DNA of 64,000 nt from Planctomycetota bacterium (GTDB taxonomy: Bacteria > Planctomycetota > J058 > JAJDCP01): positions 62,001 to 126,000 of the forward strand of contig JAJDCP010000175.1 in NCBI GenBank assembly GCA_029260765.1, given 5' to 3'. Each line of letters opens with the position of its first letter. The stretch's first letter is position 1. The translations under genes were made by a program, and so were the position numbers. Positions 30,475 through 38,853 of the stretch are shown one piece after another. Below the pieces are notes generated by a model. The model did not search any database, was not told the origin of the DNA, and saw nothing but the letters and a program-made list of their open reading frames with translations.

Positions 30475-32066
30475 CTGCTTGTCGGTCCGAACTGTGCGCG
30501 CAACTCGGTCAGCTCGGGCTGGTCTTCGGCCTGCGCCTCAGCGGGCGTATCCCGGCAGTCCAGCTTGAGCGATGCGAAGGTGTGCCCCGCGCGGCCCCGC
30601 GGAGGGCCATGCTCTCGGTTGACATCCAGACAGATCGCATAGCTGCCGCGGGGGACGGGACGTCCATCGCTGTCTGTTCCGTCCCAGACCAGGTCGTAGT
30701 GGCCGGGCGCCCGGGTCGCGCGCGAGATGCTGCTCAGCACTGAAGGGCTGCTCGAACCGCCGCTCTCCAGCCAGGCGTCGTGCCAGAAGGTGTCGAGGTC
30801 CTTGAGGTATTTCAGCTCTCCAGTCTGCGCCCAGACCGCCAGAATCTTGACCAGGCGGCCCTCGCCATCCTCCACCCAGGCCGCCACGAAGTGTCGCTTG
30901 AAGCGGCCCCCCCTGCGTCCCGTCGAAGGTTGTCCCGCGGTCGAGTCGACGAGCGAAAAACCGACCTCGACGCGGAAGCCTTCGGGCCACAGACCCGCGA
31001 CTCCGTGCTCAATCTCGGCGGGGGGTTGCTCATAGGCGCTGAAACCTGGGCTGCGGTGCTGGGTCCCCAGGGCATCGACGATCAGACACTCGGTGCCCGA
31101 GTGTCGGGCGATCAATTTCAGGCCTTCCTCGGGGCTCAAAACACACAGCGCGGTCGCCAGGGCGTCGGCAGTCTGCGCAGAGGACGCCACTACGGTCGCG
31201 CTGGCGACCTTGTTTGCGGGCATGCCGGTGCGAGGATCGAGAATGTGGCTGAGCCGTTGCCCGGCAATCTCATGGTAGCGGGCATATCCGCCGCTGGTCG
31301 CGATGGTGGCGCCGTCGAGCCAGACACTGGTCAAAGGAGCGGCGTTGTCGGCGGGCGAGGAGGGGTCGGCGACCCCGACTTTCCAGCCCGCGCGACTTGA
31401 TGCGCTCTCCTTCCCCCAGGCGACCACGTCGCCGCCGATATCGATCAAGATCCCCGTCACGCCGCTGACATCTCGGAGCGCGGCCTTGAGCGCCTGCTCC
31501 AGAATGTATCCCTTGGCGATGCCGTCCAGTTGAAAGCTGCCCGCGGCTTTGCGGGTGAGGCTGGACACTCCATCGCGGGTGGTGACGGAGAATCCAGCAC
31601 GCAGCGCGGGTAGCAGGGCCTCGATGCTCTCTGCCGACGGGAGCTCTCCGTCGCGTCCGGCGTCGCGCCAGAGAGCCACGAGGTCGCCAACGAAGACGTT
31701 GAAGGCGCCTTTGCTGAAACGTCCCAACAAATGGCTGTTGCGCAGCACCTGCGAGAGGTCCTCCGAGAGCTCGATCGCTTCGTCCTGGAGAAAGGGCCTG
31801 GCGTTGATGGTGCTGATCTCGCTGTTCGGATCGTAGCTGCTGAGGACGCCCGCTTGTGCTTCGATGCTCGCGAGCACGCGCTCCAACAGGGCGGCCCCAG
31901 TCTCCTCGTGCTGGGCACGTACGAACAAGTCGAACGATGTGCCCAGCACGCCTTCCTGAGCGAAGTGGTACACCTGGTACCCCTCAGATGGGGCTTGAGC
32001 TATCGCAGGCAGCGCGACCAGAGCAAGAATCAACCAGAGCACAGGCAGGGTTTTCAGGCGTCTCAA
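30471..32066 (-). CDS. ApbE-type FAD:protein FMN transferase fused to DUF2271
   Basis: A TTG start at 32066 was chosen: GAGGAGG lies eight bases upstream and it begins a good signal peptide (VLWLILALVALPAIAQA). Upstream ATGs lack both. Residues about 30-320 are ApbE: SYDPNSEISTINA, GSFQLDGIAKGYI, ILIDIGGDVVAWG, and SHILDPRTG with TADALATAL. This enzyme covalently attaches FMN to Thr in periplasmic flavoproteins. Residues about 350-500 match DUF2271 (WDGTDSDGRPVPRGSYAICLDV). The PepSY membrane gene is coupled downstream. No obvious flavinylation acceptor motif was found in the window. Confidence 0.9.
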   Translation of the reverse strand: MRRLKTLPVLWLILALVALPAIAQAPSEGYQVYHFAQEGVLGTSFDLFVRAQHEETGAALLERVLASIEAQAGVLSSYDPNSEISTINARPFLQDEAIELSEDLSQVLRNSHLLGRFSKGAFNVFVGDLVALWRDAGRDGELPSAESIEALLPALRAGFSVTTRDGVSSLTRKAAGSFQLDGIAKGYILEQALKAALRDVSGVTGILIDIGGDVVAWGKESASSRAGWKVGVADPSSPADNAAPLTSVWLDGATIATSGGYARYHEIAGQRLSHILDPRTGMPANKVASATVVASSAQTADALATALCVLSPEEGLKLIARHSGTECLIVDALGTQHRSPGFSAYEQPPAEIEHGVAGLWPEGFRVEVGFSLVDSTAGQPSTGRRGGRFKRHFVAAWVEDGEGRLVKILAVWAQTGELKYLKDLDTFWHDAWLESGGSSSPSVLSSISRATRAPGHYDLVWDGTDSDGRPVPRGSYAICLDVNREHGPPRGRAGHTFASLKLDCRDTPAEAQAEDQPELTELRAQFGPTSR

Positions 32067-32184
32067 CGGGGGTTCCTCCTCAAGCGACTGGATGTACATG
32101 CACGCGCGCGGCATTGGACCCGACGGAGGATTATCGGAAGGTTACGGAAGCGAGAATCTGTCTCCCCACCCTGAGCGAGGCTCC

Positions 32185-33138
32185 TCAGCCGCCGTAGCGC
32201 TGCAGAGTTGCCTCGATCCGCGCCCTGGCGAGGGCGAAGCTGTGCGGCCGCTCCTGCCCGGCATCGAGGAACTCCAACGCGCTGAGAAGGTCGAGCCTGT
32301 GGCTCAGCTCCTGCCAGTTCTCGGGCAGGGGCTCGGCGGTCCGTGCGTACCCACGCGCAAACGCTGCCTGCAAGGCGGCATCCGGCTCGCGGTCGATGCG
32401 GAAGAGGTTGCCGCAGTCGCACAGCGGGGTCCAGGCCATCGCCCACTCCCAGTCGAGCAGCGCGCACACCCGCCAGCCATCCCCGGTGCGCGCGACCAGG
32501 ATGTTGCTCGGGTTGCAGTCGCCATGCACCAGCTGCCGCGCCTGTTGTTGTCCGACCAGCAGGTCGGCCGAGGCTTGTGCGAACAGCCAGAGCCTGTCGC
32601 GCAGGGAGGTGCCCAGCCGTGTGCCCGCCTTTCCTTCAAATAGTGTCGCATGCGCATACGCTCGGACAGGATCGTCGCCCAGCGGCTCGGGCTGCAGAGT
32701 GGCGTCGAGGAAGCCCGGGACGGCGAAGCGCACCGCGGCCAACCCGCCCAGGGTTTCGCCGAGCGCTTCCCACAGGCGCTCGAGCTCTGCAACATCGGTC
32801 AGCCCGTCTAGAGGAGTGCCTTCGATCCATTCGAGCAGAGAATACGGATGCCCGAGGAGATCTGCGCTCGGTTCGACGAACAGCGCGCGAGGGACGGGGA
32901 CGGTTCCCTGCAAGAGCTGCAGCAGACGCGTCTCTCGCCCACACGCCTGGGGGTCGCGCGTGTAGATCCGCAGCACCACGCTTGCGCATGGATTCCGCAG
33001 CCACAGTCTGAGGTTGGTGTTGACCAGACCACCCGTCAGCGCCTGCCATCGCTCCAGGCGCCCCGCCCAGCCGGCCGGGGCCAGAGCGGCCTGCAACTGT
33101 TCGGTGGAGAGTCGCAACCAGGGGGTTCTGCGTCTCAC
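32185..33138 (-). CDS. Aminoglycoside phosphotransferase (APH)-family small-molecule kinase
   Basis: The GTG at 33138 overlaps the histidine kinase stop as GTGA, giving 317 residues. The protein kinase-like fold has the catalytic loop VHGDCNPSNIL and the metal-binding LLDWEWA, with YSLLEWIEG in the hinge. APH-family members phosphorylate choline, ethanolamine, homoserine, fructosamine or antibiotics; the substrate cannot be told here. Coupling to a hybrid sensor kinase gene suggests co-expression. Confidence 0.8.
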   Translation of the reverse strand: MRRRTPWLRLSTEQLQAALAPAGWAGRLERWQALTGGLVNTNLRLWLRNPCASVVLRIYTRDPQACGRETRLLQLLQGTVPVPRALFVEPSADLLGHPYSLLEWIEGTPLDGLTDVAELERLWEALGETLGGLAAVRFAVPGFLDATLQPEPLGDDPVRAYAHATLFEGKAGTRLGTSLRDRLWLFAQASADLLVGQQQARQLVHGDCNPSNILVARTGDGWRVCALLDWEWAMAWTPLCDCGNLFRIDREPDAALQAAFARGYARTAEPLPENWQELSHRLDLLSALEFLDAGQERPHSFALARARIEATLQRYGG

Positions 33139-36100
33139 CTTGCAGGCAGGCTCATGGCCTGGCGGAAGGCTACGCAAAACCGTGGCAATGCGGCGCGCAG
33201 CATGTCGAGTGTGGTTGCAGCGGATTCGAAGGTGTTGTCCCGGGCGCACTGCTCCAGCTGCTTGCTGAGCTCGAAGATCTGGCGTGCTCCGACGGTGGCT
33301 CCGACTCCCTTCAAGGTGTGTGCCGTCTTCTGCAAGGTCTCCACGTCAGCTGCCTGCAGCGCGGTCTGCAAGCGCTCGATCAGTTGCTCGGCTTGCCGTT
33401 CGAACTTTCCGAACAGATCGGGAACGAAGTCCGGAGCCGACACGGACAATTCGCGCAGGTCGGCGATGGCCTCGAGGTCGAGAAGAGCTTCTGACTGGCT
33501 GTCCGACGAACTCCTTTCGGACTGCGCGCCAGCCTCTGAGCCGTCCTCGTTTCGTACCCAACGCCGCAAAGCTCGATGCAGCTCAGCCGGGCGAATCGGC
33601 TTGGTCATGTAGTCGTCCATGCCGGCAGCGAGCAGGCGCTCGCGGTCGCCCGCCAGCGCCTCCCCGGTCATCGCAATGATCGGCAGATGGGCGCTGCCCG
33701 CCTCCCCCGCGCGGATGTGGCGCGTCGCTTCGATCCCGTCCATCACCGGCATCTGGCAGTCCATGAACACGCAGTCGAAGTCGAGCTCAGCGATCTGGTC
33801 GAGCGCCTCCCGACCATCAGCTGCCAGCCAGACCCGTGCCCCGAGACGGCCGAGCATCAAGCGTGCGACTTCCTGATTGACAGCGTTGTCTTCGACCACG
33901 AGCACTCGAGCGGGTATCGGCGCGGCCACCTCGGACTTGTGGGTTTCAGAGTCGACGGCGCTGAACTGCGTGATCAGACTCCCATCCACCTCCTTGCGGG
34001 AGCCCCAGATGGTCGTCAGGGTGTCGAGCAGGAGCGAGGCCGGAACAGGCTTGACGAGATAGCCTTGGAAGCCGATCTGCTCCATGCGTGCGGCATCACC
34101 ACGCTGTCCAGCCGAGGTCAACATCAGCAGGCGCGTTTGCGCCAGCGCCTTGGTCGAACGGATGGCCCGTCCCAGCGCCGCGCCATCCATCACCGGCATC
34201 TGGAAATCGAGCAGGGCGAACTGGAAGGGGTCGCCCGCAGCGACGGCTTCGGACATCTTGAGCAGGGCTTCCGGCGCGGATTCCACGTCTTCGCAGCGCA
34301 TACCCCAGTTTCCAATCAATTCGCGGCACACCCTCCGGTTGACCTCGTTGTCATCGACGACCAGCACACGCAGGTTCCGAAGCTCTTCCAAAGACGCCGG
34401 GGGCACGGGCTGGCGTGCGTCGAGCCGGGCACGCAGCGAAAACCAGAAGGTCGAGCCCCGACCAAGCACGCTGTCGGCGCCGATGTCGCCTTCCCAGAGC
34501 TGGACGAGCTGTTGGCAGATCGACAACCCGAGTCCTGTACCACCAAAACGACGGGTAGTCGAGGTGTCGACCTGGGTGAACTTGTCAAAGATGTGGTCGA
34601 GCTTGTCGGCCGGAATGCCGATGCCTGTGTCCTCCACGCTGATCCGCAGCTGCGCGTGCCCTTGATCTTGCCGCAAGCACTTGACATCGATCAGGACGTA
34701 TCCGTGTTCGGTAAACTTGAGGGCGTTGCTGACGAGGTTCTGGATCACCTGCCGGACGCGCCCGGGATCGGCGATCACGCGGCGTGGAGCCCCCGGCTCG
34801 TAGCGAACGATGATCTCCACGCTGCGTTCGGCTACCTGACTGGACATCAACAGCGCGATGTCCTCGACGACCAGCATCAGGTCAAAAGGCAGAGGTTCGA
34901 GCTCAAGCTTGCCCGCCTCGATCTTGGAGAAATCGAGCACATCGTTGATCAGGCCCAGCAGGGCTCGACCCGACTTCTGGACCGTCTCCGCATAACGCTG
35001 CTGTTCGGCGCTCAGCGATGTGTCCAACAGCAATTGGCTCATTCCGATCACGCCGTTCATCGGAGTGCGGATCTCGTGGCTGATATTGGCGACGAAGGCG
35101 GACTTCGCCCGGTTCGCAGCCTGCGCCTCTTCGGCGAGCTGCTGGGCTTCTCGGGTGGCCCTTGCGAGCGCGGCTGTGCGTTGCGCCACCAGGCGCTCAA
35201 CCTGCCGGGTGCGGCGGATCGGTTGCATGAGCAGCGCGGTCAAAGCCAGGGTCATCAGCAAGCCCGCCGCCAGCACTCCCCAACCCAGGTTGCTAGCACC
35301 CGCGCTGGGTCTGGTGGGCCCCAGACTCGCCAGCCAGCGCCGTCCGCAGAAGTCCAGCGCTTGATGCATGCGCAGGTTGCCGGATTCCCGGGCGGCAGAG
35401 CTCAGAAGCAGGTGGTCCCCGGCGCTCTCGACCAGCTGCAAGCCCACCATCCGGCTCTCATGCTCGGCGTGCAAGCGCTCAGCCAGTTTCTCAAAGCCAA
35501 AGGTCAGGGAGACCCAACCGCGAACCCCCGCGCCTGGGTCGTCGGGGTTGTGGTACACCGCCCAGAACAAACTGAAACGGGCGCGGCCTGAGCCAGCAGT
35601 CAGGGCCTCAGTGCTTCCGGGCGCGCTGCAGACGGCTTCACCGGCTTCCACAGCTCGATCCAGGGCAGCGCGCGGCCCCTGCGGGGCGAGCATGTCCCAG
35701 CCCAGCTGTACCTCGCTTGTCCGTGGCTCTGCCTGCGCCCAGATATAGGCCAGGTCCTGTTCCGGCGCGGGCAGAAATGAGCCGTCTTCGGCCCGCACAA
35801 CCACGCCAAAATCGAGCCGGCCCTGGGCCTTCTGGGCGGCGACAAAGGTGTCACGCTCCGCGATGGGGACGCACGCGATGAAGTCGAAGCGGTCGATAAA
35901 GGGGTTGCGGCGCAGCACGGGAGTTACGAACGTGGCGAACTCTTCGGCGTCGACAAAGCTCGAGGCATGATAAAAGGAACGCAAGGCCCCGAGGTTGAAA
36001 GCCAGACCGTCCAGCGCCCTCTGCAGGACGCCCAGTTGGTGATGGGCCTGTTGGTAGAACTCCGCCTCGCGCTGGTGATACAGCTGGTCCTCGATCTGAT

Positions 36101-36227
36101 AGCGGGCGAGCAGGCTGACGGCGACACCCGAAAGCGCTACGAAGGCGACCACCAGATAGGACAGCCGTCGGGCAAGGGGCCTGGCCGTAGTTGAGGACGA
36201 GCCGCTCGTGCTTTCTGTGTCTGGCAC
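33135..36227 (-). CDS. Hybrid sensor histidine kinase: CHASE-HisKA-HATPase-REC-REC-Hpt
   Basis: The 1,030-residue inner-membrane protein starts with GTG after TCTGGAG. Two helices (about 21-41 and 322-343) flank a periplasmic CHASE domain (about 75-250; RSFYHASSFV, RDTFVAAQ). H384 lies in SHEIRTPMNG. The HATPase has VSNALKF, VEDTGIGI and GGTGLGLSI. Two receiver domains have D674 and D823, and an Hpt domain has H970 in AHTLKG. All phosphorelay residues are intact, so the whole His-Asp-His-Asp relay can run in one protein. No DNA-binding response regulator is adjacent. Confidence 0.93.
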   Translation of the reverse strand: MPDTESTSGSSSTTARPLARRLSYLVVAFVALSGVAVSLLARYQIEDQLYHQREAEFYQQAHHQLGVLQRALDGLAFNLGALRSFYHASSFVDAEEFATFVTPVLRRNPFIDRFDFIACVPIAERDTFVAAQKAQGRLDFGVVVRAEDGSFLPAPEQDLAYIWAQAEPRTSEVQLGWDMLAPQGPRAALDRAVEAGEAVCSAPGSTEALTAGSGRARFSLFWAVYHNPDDPGAGVRGWVSLTFGFEKLAERLHAEHESRMVGLQLVESAGDHLLLSSAARESGNLRMHQALDFCGRRWLASLGPTRPSAGASNLGWGVLAAGLLMTLALTALLMQPIRRTRQVERLVAQRTAALARATREAQQLAEEAQAANRAKSAFVANISHEIRTPMNGVIGMSQLLLDTSLSAEQQRYAETVQKSGRALLGLINDVLDFSKIEAGKLELEPLPFDLMLVVEDIALLMSSQVAERSVEIIVRYEPGAPRRVIADPGRVRQVIQNLVSNALKFTEHGYVLIDVKCLRQDQGHAQLRISVEDTGIGIPADKLDHIFDKFTQVDTSTTRRFGGTGLGLSICQQLVQLWEGDIGADSVLGRGSTFWFSLRARLDARQPVPPASLEELRNLRVLVVDDNEVNRRVCRELIGNWGMRCEDVESAPEALLKMSEAVAAGDPFQFALLDFQMPVMDGAALGRAIRSTKALAQTRLLMLTSAGQRGDAARMEQIGFQGYLVKPVPASLLLDTLTTIWGSRKEVDGSLITQFSAVDSETHKSEVAAPIPARVLVVEDNAVNQEVARLMLGRLGARVWLAADGREALDQIAELDFDCVFMDCQMPVMDGIEATRHIRAGEAGSAHLPIIAMTGEALAGDRERLLAAGMDDYMTKPIRPAELHRALRRWVRNEDGSEAGAQSERSSSDSQSEALLDLEAIADLRELSVSAPDFVPDLFGKFERQAEQLIERLQTALQAADVETLQKTAHTLKGVGATVGARQIFELSKQLEQCARDNTFESAATTLDMLRAALPRFCVAFRQAMSLPAR

Positions 36228-36589
36228 GGCGCACTCCAGAGGTCGCAGGGAGACCCCATTGTAGGGTACTTTCTGGTCCGGGCAACGGTCAGGGTTCGGT
36301 CGTTTGCGAGCTTGTGTGGTTCGTCGGTCTTGGTCCGCTCACTGGCGAGATCCCCGGTGTTGACGGTCGAAACGGGTTCGAAGAGCACAACCTGGACTTC
36401 TTCGCTATACACAGGTTTGTGCTCCACACCGCGCGGAACCACCAGCAGCTCTCCAGGATGCAGGTCGATGGCGGCATCGCGGAAGTGCATCTGCAAGCCG
36501 CCTGCGACCAGCCAGAAAGGCTCGTCCGCGTGCGACGCAGATGGGACCCCGGGAGCCCGGCTGGTCACCCCCGCAGCGGGGGTGCCCAT
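36137..36589 (-). pseudogene. Truncated cupin-domain protein remnant
   Basis: From about 36530 down to about 36330 the minus frame encodes the second half of a one-barrel cupin (DEPFWLVAGGLQMHFRD, LLVVPRGVEHKPV, VLFEPVSTVNTGD, ASERT). In intact relatives about 45 residues with the metal-binding WHxHxxxDE segment come first. Here they are replaced by an unrelated Ala/Gly/Pro-rich stretch with only one His. The frame then runs on 90 nt into the histidine kinase gene. No good ribosome-binding site precedes the ATG at 36589. It is more likely a decayed gene than a working protein. Confidence 0.55.
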
Positions 36590-36683
36590 CGGCCTGCGCT
36601 CGGACCTTCGGCCCGTCCATCACACTGAGCACGGCGCGCTCTGCTAGACTGCAATTACCCACTCTTGAGCCGAGGAGGATTCG

Positions 36684-37163
36684 ATGCAGAACCGCCGTCG
36701 GAAAGTTCTGCTCAAACCCTTCTTGCAGATACAGATCGGCCTGTACTCGGCGGTTCCTTTCGGAGTGGCGATGGTCTGGATTCTGTACTCCCAGTGGCTC
36801 CGTGTCGAGAGGGCCCTGCAGCTGCGGGGTGTGGATCAGGACATCGTGTTTGAGATCCGCGAGCTGGGGCTCGAGACAGCCTTGTCGCTGACCTTCGCGT
36901 TGGTCTTTTTCCTGTTCTGCAACATCGCGCTATCGATCGTGCTCACCTTCCACCTGATCGGTCCGACAGTGGCTTTCCGCCGGCATATCCAGGCGCTGGC
37001 CGACGGCGACAACAGCGTCCGCACCAAGCTGCGACACAACGACGCCTTCACCGAGGTGGCCGACGATCTCAATCACTTGTCGGACGTGCTCGCGGCCCGC
37101 ACTGAACCCGCCGATGAGGAGGCCCCTGCGCAGCCGACACGCGGCGATCCTCAGGGCAGCTGA
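36684..37163 (+). CDS. Two-helix membrane protein with HAMP-like domain
   Basis: The ATG at 36684 has GAGGAGGA four bases upstream; 159 residues. Helices are at about 15-37 and 65-92, followed by a HAMP-like linker (GPTVAFRRHIQALADGD, then DAFTEVADDLNHL) and a short acidic tail. It has no kinase, cyclase or methyl-accepting domain, so it resembles a truncated receptor. Its last 13 nt overlap the convergent lipoprotein gene. Confidence 0.7.
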   Translation: MQNRRRKVLLKPFLQIQIGLYSAVPFGVAMVWILYSQWLRVERALQLRGVDQDIVFEIRELGLETALSLTFALVFFLFCNIALSIVLTFHLIGPTVAFRRHIQALADGDNSVRTKLRHNDAFTEVADDLNHLSDVLAARTEPADEEAPAQPTRGDPQGS

Positions 37164-37765
37164 GGGGGCGGACCGCTGGGCGCGAGCAGGGCGTCCATGC
37201 CCTGCTCAGAGGTCGCCGCATAGACCCCCTGGATCGGCAGGGTGACCGCATCGAAACAGACGGTCAGAGGCAGCACGATCGGAAAGAAGCCGATGCGCAG
37301 CCAGTAGATGAACCCGCCCGCCTCCTCGAAATGCGCTTTCCGCGGGAGCGGTAGCGCGATGGCCGGTCCCTGACTCGCGCGCCGCAAGAGCGTGTCCGTC
37401 TCGAGGTCGAGGCGCACCAACCAGGGGCCGACCTCCAGCCAACGGCCTGGCTCCAACGCAGGGCCGCTGCCAGGCAGGCTGGCGGCCGGATGATCTTCAG
37501 CCAGCACCACCCCGCCCGAATCGAGCGGCAGGGCCGCGGTCGCGAAGCTGCCGTCCTCGAAGACCAGCCGCAGCAGCAGCCCCTCTCCCTGCGGCAAGCC
37601 GAGCTGCCCCGAGGTTTCGGGAAACTCCGCCGCGCCACTGAGCGCGACCGCCCGCACCGGCTCACCGGGCCGCGTACCGTCGTGGAAGGTCGAGCGCACC
37701 AGGCCGGTGGTCATACATCCGGTCAAGGGCAGCATGCCGAGCACGAGCAACCAGCGCAGTCCCAT
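37151..37765 (-). CDS. Small lipoprotein, third gene of the NERD-kinase operon
   Basis: The ATG at 37765 overlaps the stop of the upstream cupin gene by one base (TGATG); 204 residues. The lipobox is MLPLTGC. A beta-rich middle is followed by a hydrophobic stretch (PLTVCFDAVTLPIQ) and a short Pro-rich tail. This layout matches the lipoprotein at 18674-19267, so the two are probably paralogues. Function unknown. Confidence 0.75.
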   Translation of the reverse strand: MGLRWLLVLGMLPLTGCMTTGLVRSTFHDGTRPGEPVRAVALSGAAEFPETSGQLGLPQGEGLLLRLVFEDGSFATAALPLDSGGVVLAEDHPAASLPGSGPALEPGRWLEVGPWLVRLDLETDTLLRRASQGPAIALPLPRKAHFEEAGGFIYWLRIGFFPIVLPLTVCFDAVTLPIQGVYAATSEQGMDALLAPSGPPPQLP

Positions 37766-38853
37766 CAGGACACCGTCCAATCGGGAGCCCCGCGCTCGCG
37801 GTCAGGAAGTCCGTCCGCGATGGTCACGGGCTTCTCCGGGTTGCGGTGCCCTTCGAAGGGCATCGCCCCGGCGATCAGCACGACGCCCGCAGAGGCACTC
37901 CGGTTGCCGACGGCCCGCAATGCCTCAGGCGGAACCCGCACACAGTCGCCGGCCTCGAGTTGGAGTGTCTCGTCGTCAACCAACAGGGTCAGACTGCCCG
38001 ACAAACAGAGGTAGACTTCTTCCTGCTGCTTATGCCGGTGCCAGAACTTCCAACCCTTGCCGGGCTCTATGCGGCCGAGGCCCAACCCGAGCGACTGCAG
38101 TTGCAAGTCGGCAGCCAGGAACTGCAGCATCGGGAGCTGCTCGAAGTCGTAGTGCGCCCGCGTGTAGGCGGCCATGGTCTGTCCTTCCGGGGGCGCTGCC
38201 CCGTTCGGGTCATGCTCGTCGCGGACAGCCCGGGGAAGTCCCAGGGCCGTCGAAAACATGGGGAGCGCGCGTGACGCGCCGTTGACGTACACATCCAGCT
38301 GCCCGCCGTCGCGGAAGCGGAAGCGCAGGGGCCCCGAAGCCAGCAGCAACCGCTGCACCCAGCCGCGGGCCGGCAGCCGTTGGAGGCTGGCGACTTCATA
38401 GTCCAGCCATCGGCGCGCGTTGCCGGGTTGTTCCAGGGCATCGGGCAGATAGACCAGGTCGCCCTGGCTGACGGCGAGAATGCCTCCCTGGCTGAGCTGT
38501 GCAGGCGTGGCGTCTTCGGCGCCCTCGCCCGGGCACCATGCCATCCGCGCGACGGCCCAGAGCAGCGGATAGTCGCGCTCGTGCGGCAGGCTTCGCAGGC
38601 GCTGCCGGGCCTCTTGCAACCCGGTGAGGTAGTGGATGCCGAAGACGCACACCAGGACCGTGGTGGCCGGCAGAGCGAGCGCCCAGAACAGCGGGCCGAA
38701 GAGCTCTCCCTCGTGGAACCAGCCGTTGCCGAGCAGCAACCCGAAGCCCGTAGTTGCGAGCAGAAAGTAGGCCGCGCCCAGGCGGCGCAAGAATTCGCCG
38801 GCGTGGGGACCACGTTGCAGCCGACGCCGCTTGTCAAGTGCTGGGCGGCTCAT
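37765..38853 (-). CDS. Membrane protein with GRAM/PH-like and C-terminal cupin domains
   Basis: The 362-residue protein has two N-terminal helices (about 27-43 and 54-73), a GRAM/PH-like region (GILAVSQGDLVYLPDAL, then PLRFRFRDGGQLDVYVN), and a C-terminal cupin (GLGRIEPGKGWKFWHRHK, EEVYLCLSGSLTLLVDDE, VPPEALRAVGN). Two His and a Glu can bind metal. The start lies 20 nt inside the NERD-kinase gene and the stop overlaps the lipoprotein start. The cupin may sense a small ligand at the membrane; this is inference. Confidence 0.75.
   Translation of the reverse strand: MSRPALDKRRRLQRGPHAGEFLRRLGAAYFLLATTGFGLLLGNGWFHEGELFGPLFWALALPATTVLVCVFGIHYLTGLQEARQRLRSLPHERDYPLLWAVARMAWCPGEGAEDATPAQLSQGGILAVSQGDLVYLPDALEQPGNARRWLDYEVASLQRLPARGWVQRLLLASGPLRFRFRDGGQLDVYVNGASRALPMFSTALGLPRAVRDEHDPNGAAPPEGQTMAAYTRAHYDFEQLPMLQFLAADLQLQSLGLGLGRIEPGKGWKFWHRHKQQEEVYLCLSGSLTLLVDDETLQLEAGDCVRVPPEALRAVGNRSASAGVVLIAGAMPFEGHRNPEKPVTIADGLPDRERGAPDWTVS

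Noticed and set aside
33576..35591. 671-codon plus-strand open frame
   Set aside because: Antisense to the histidine kinase, which has every expected motif.
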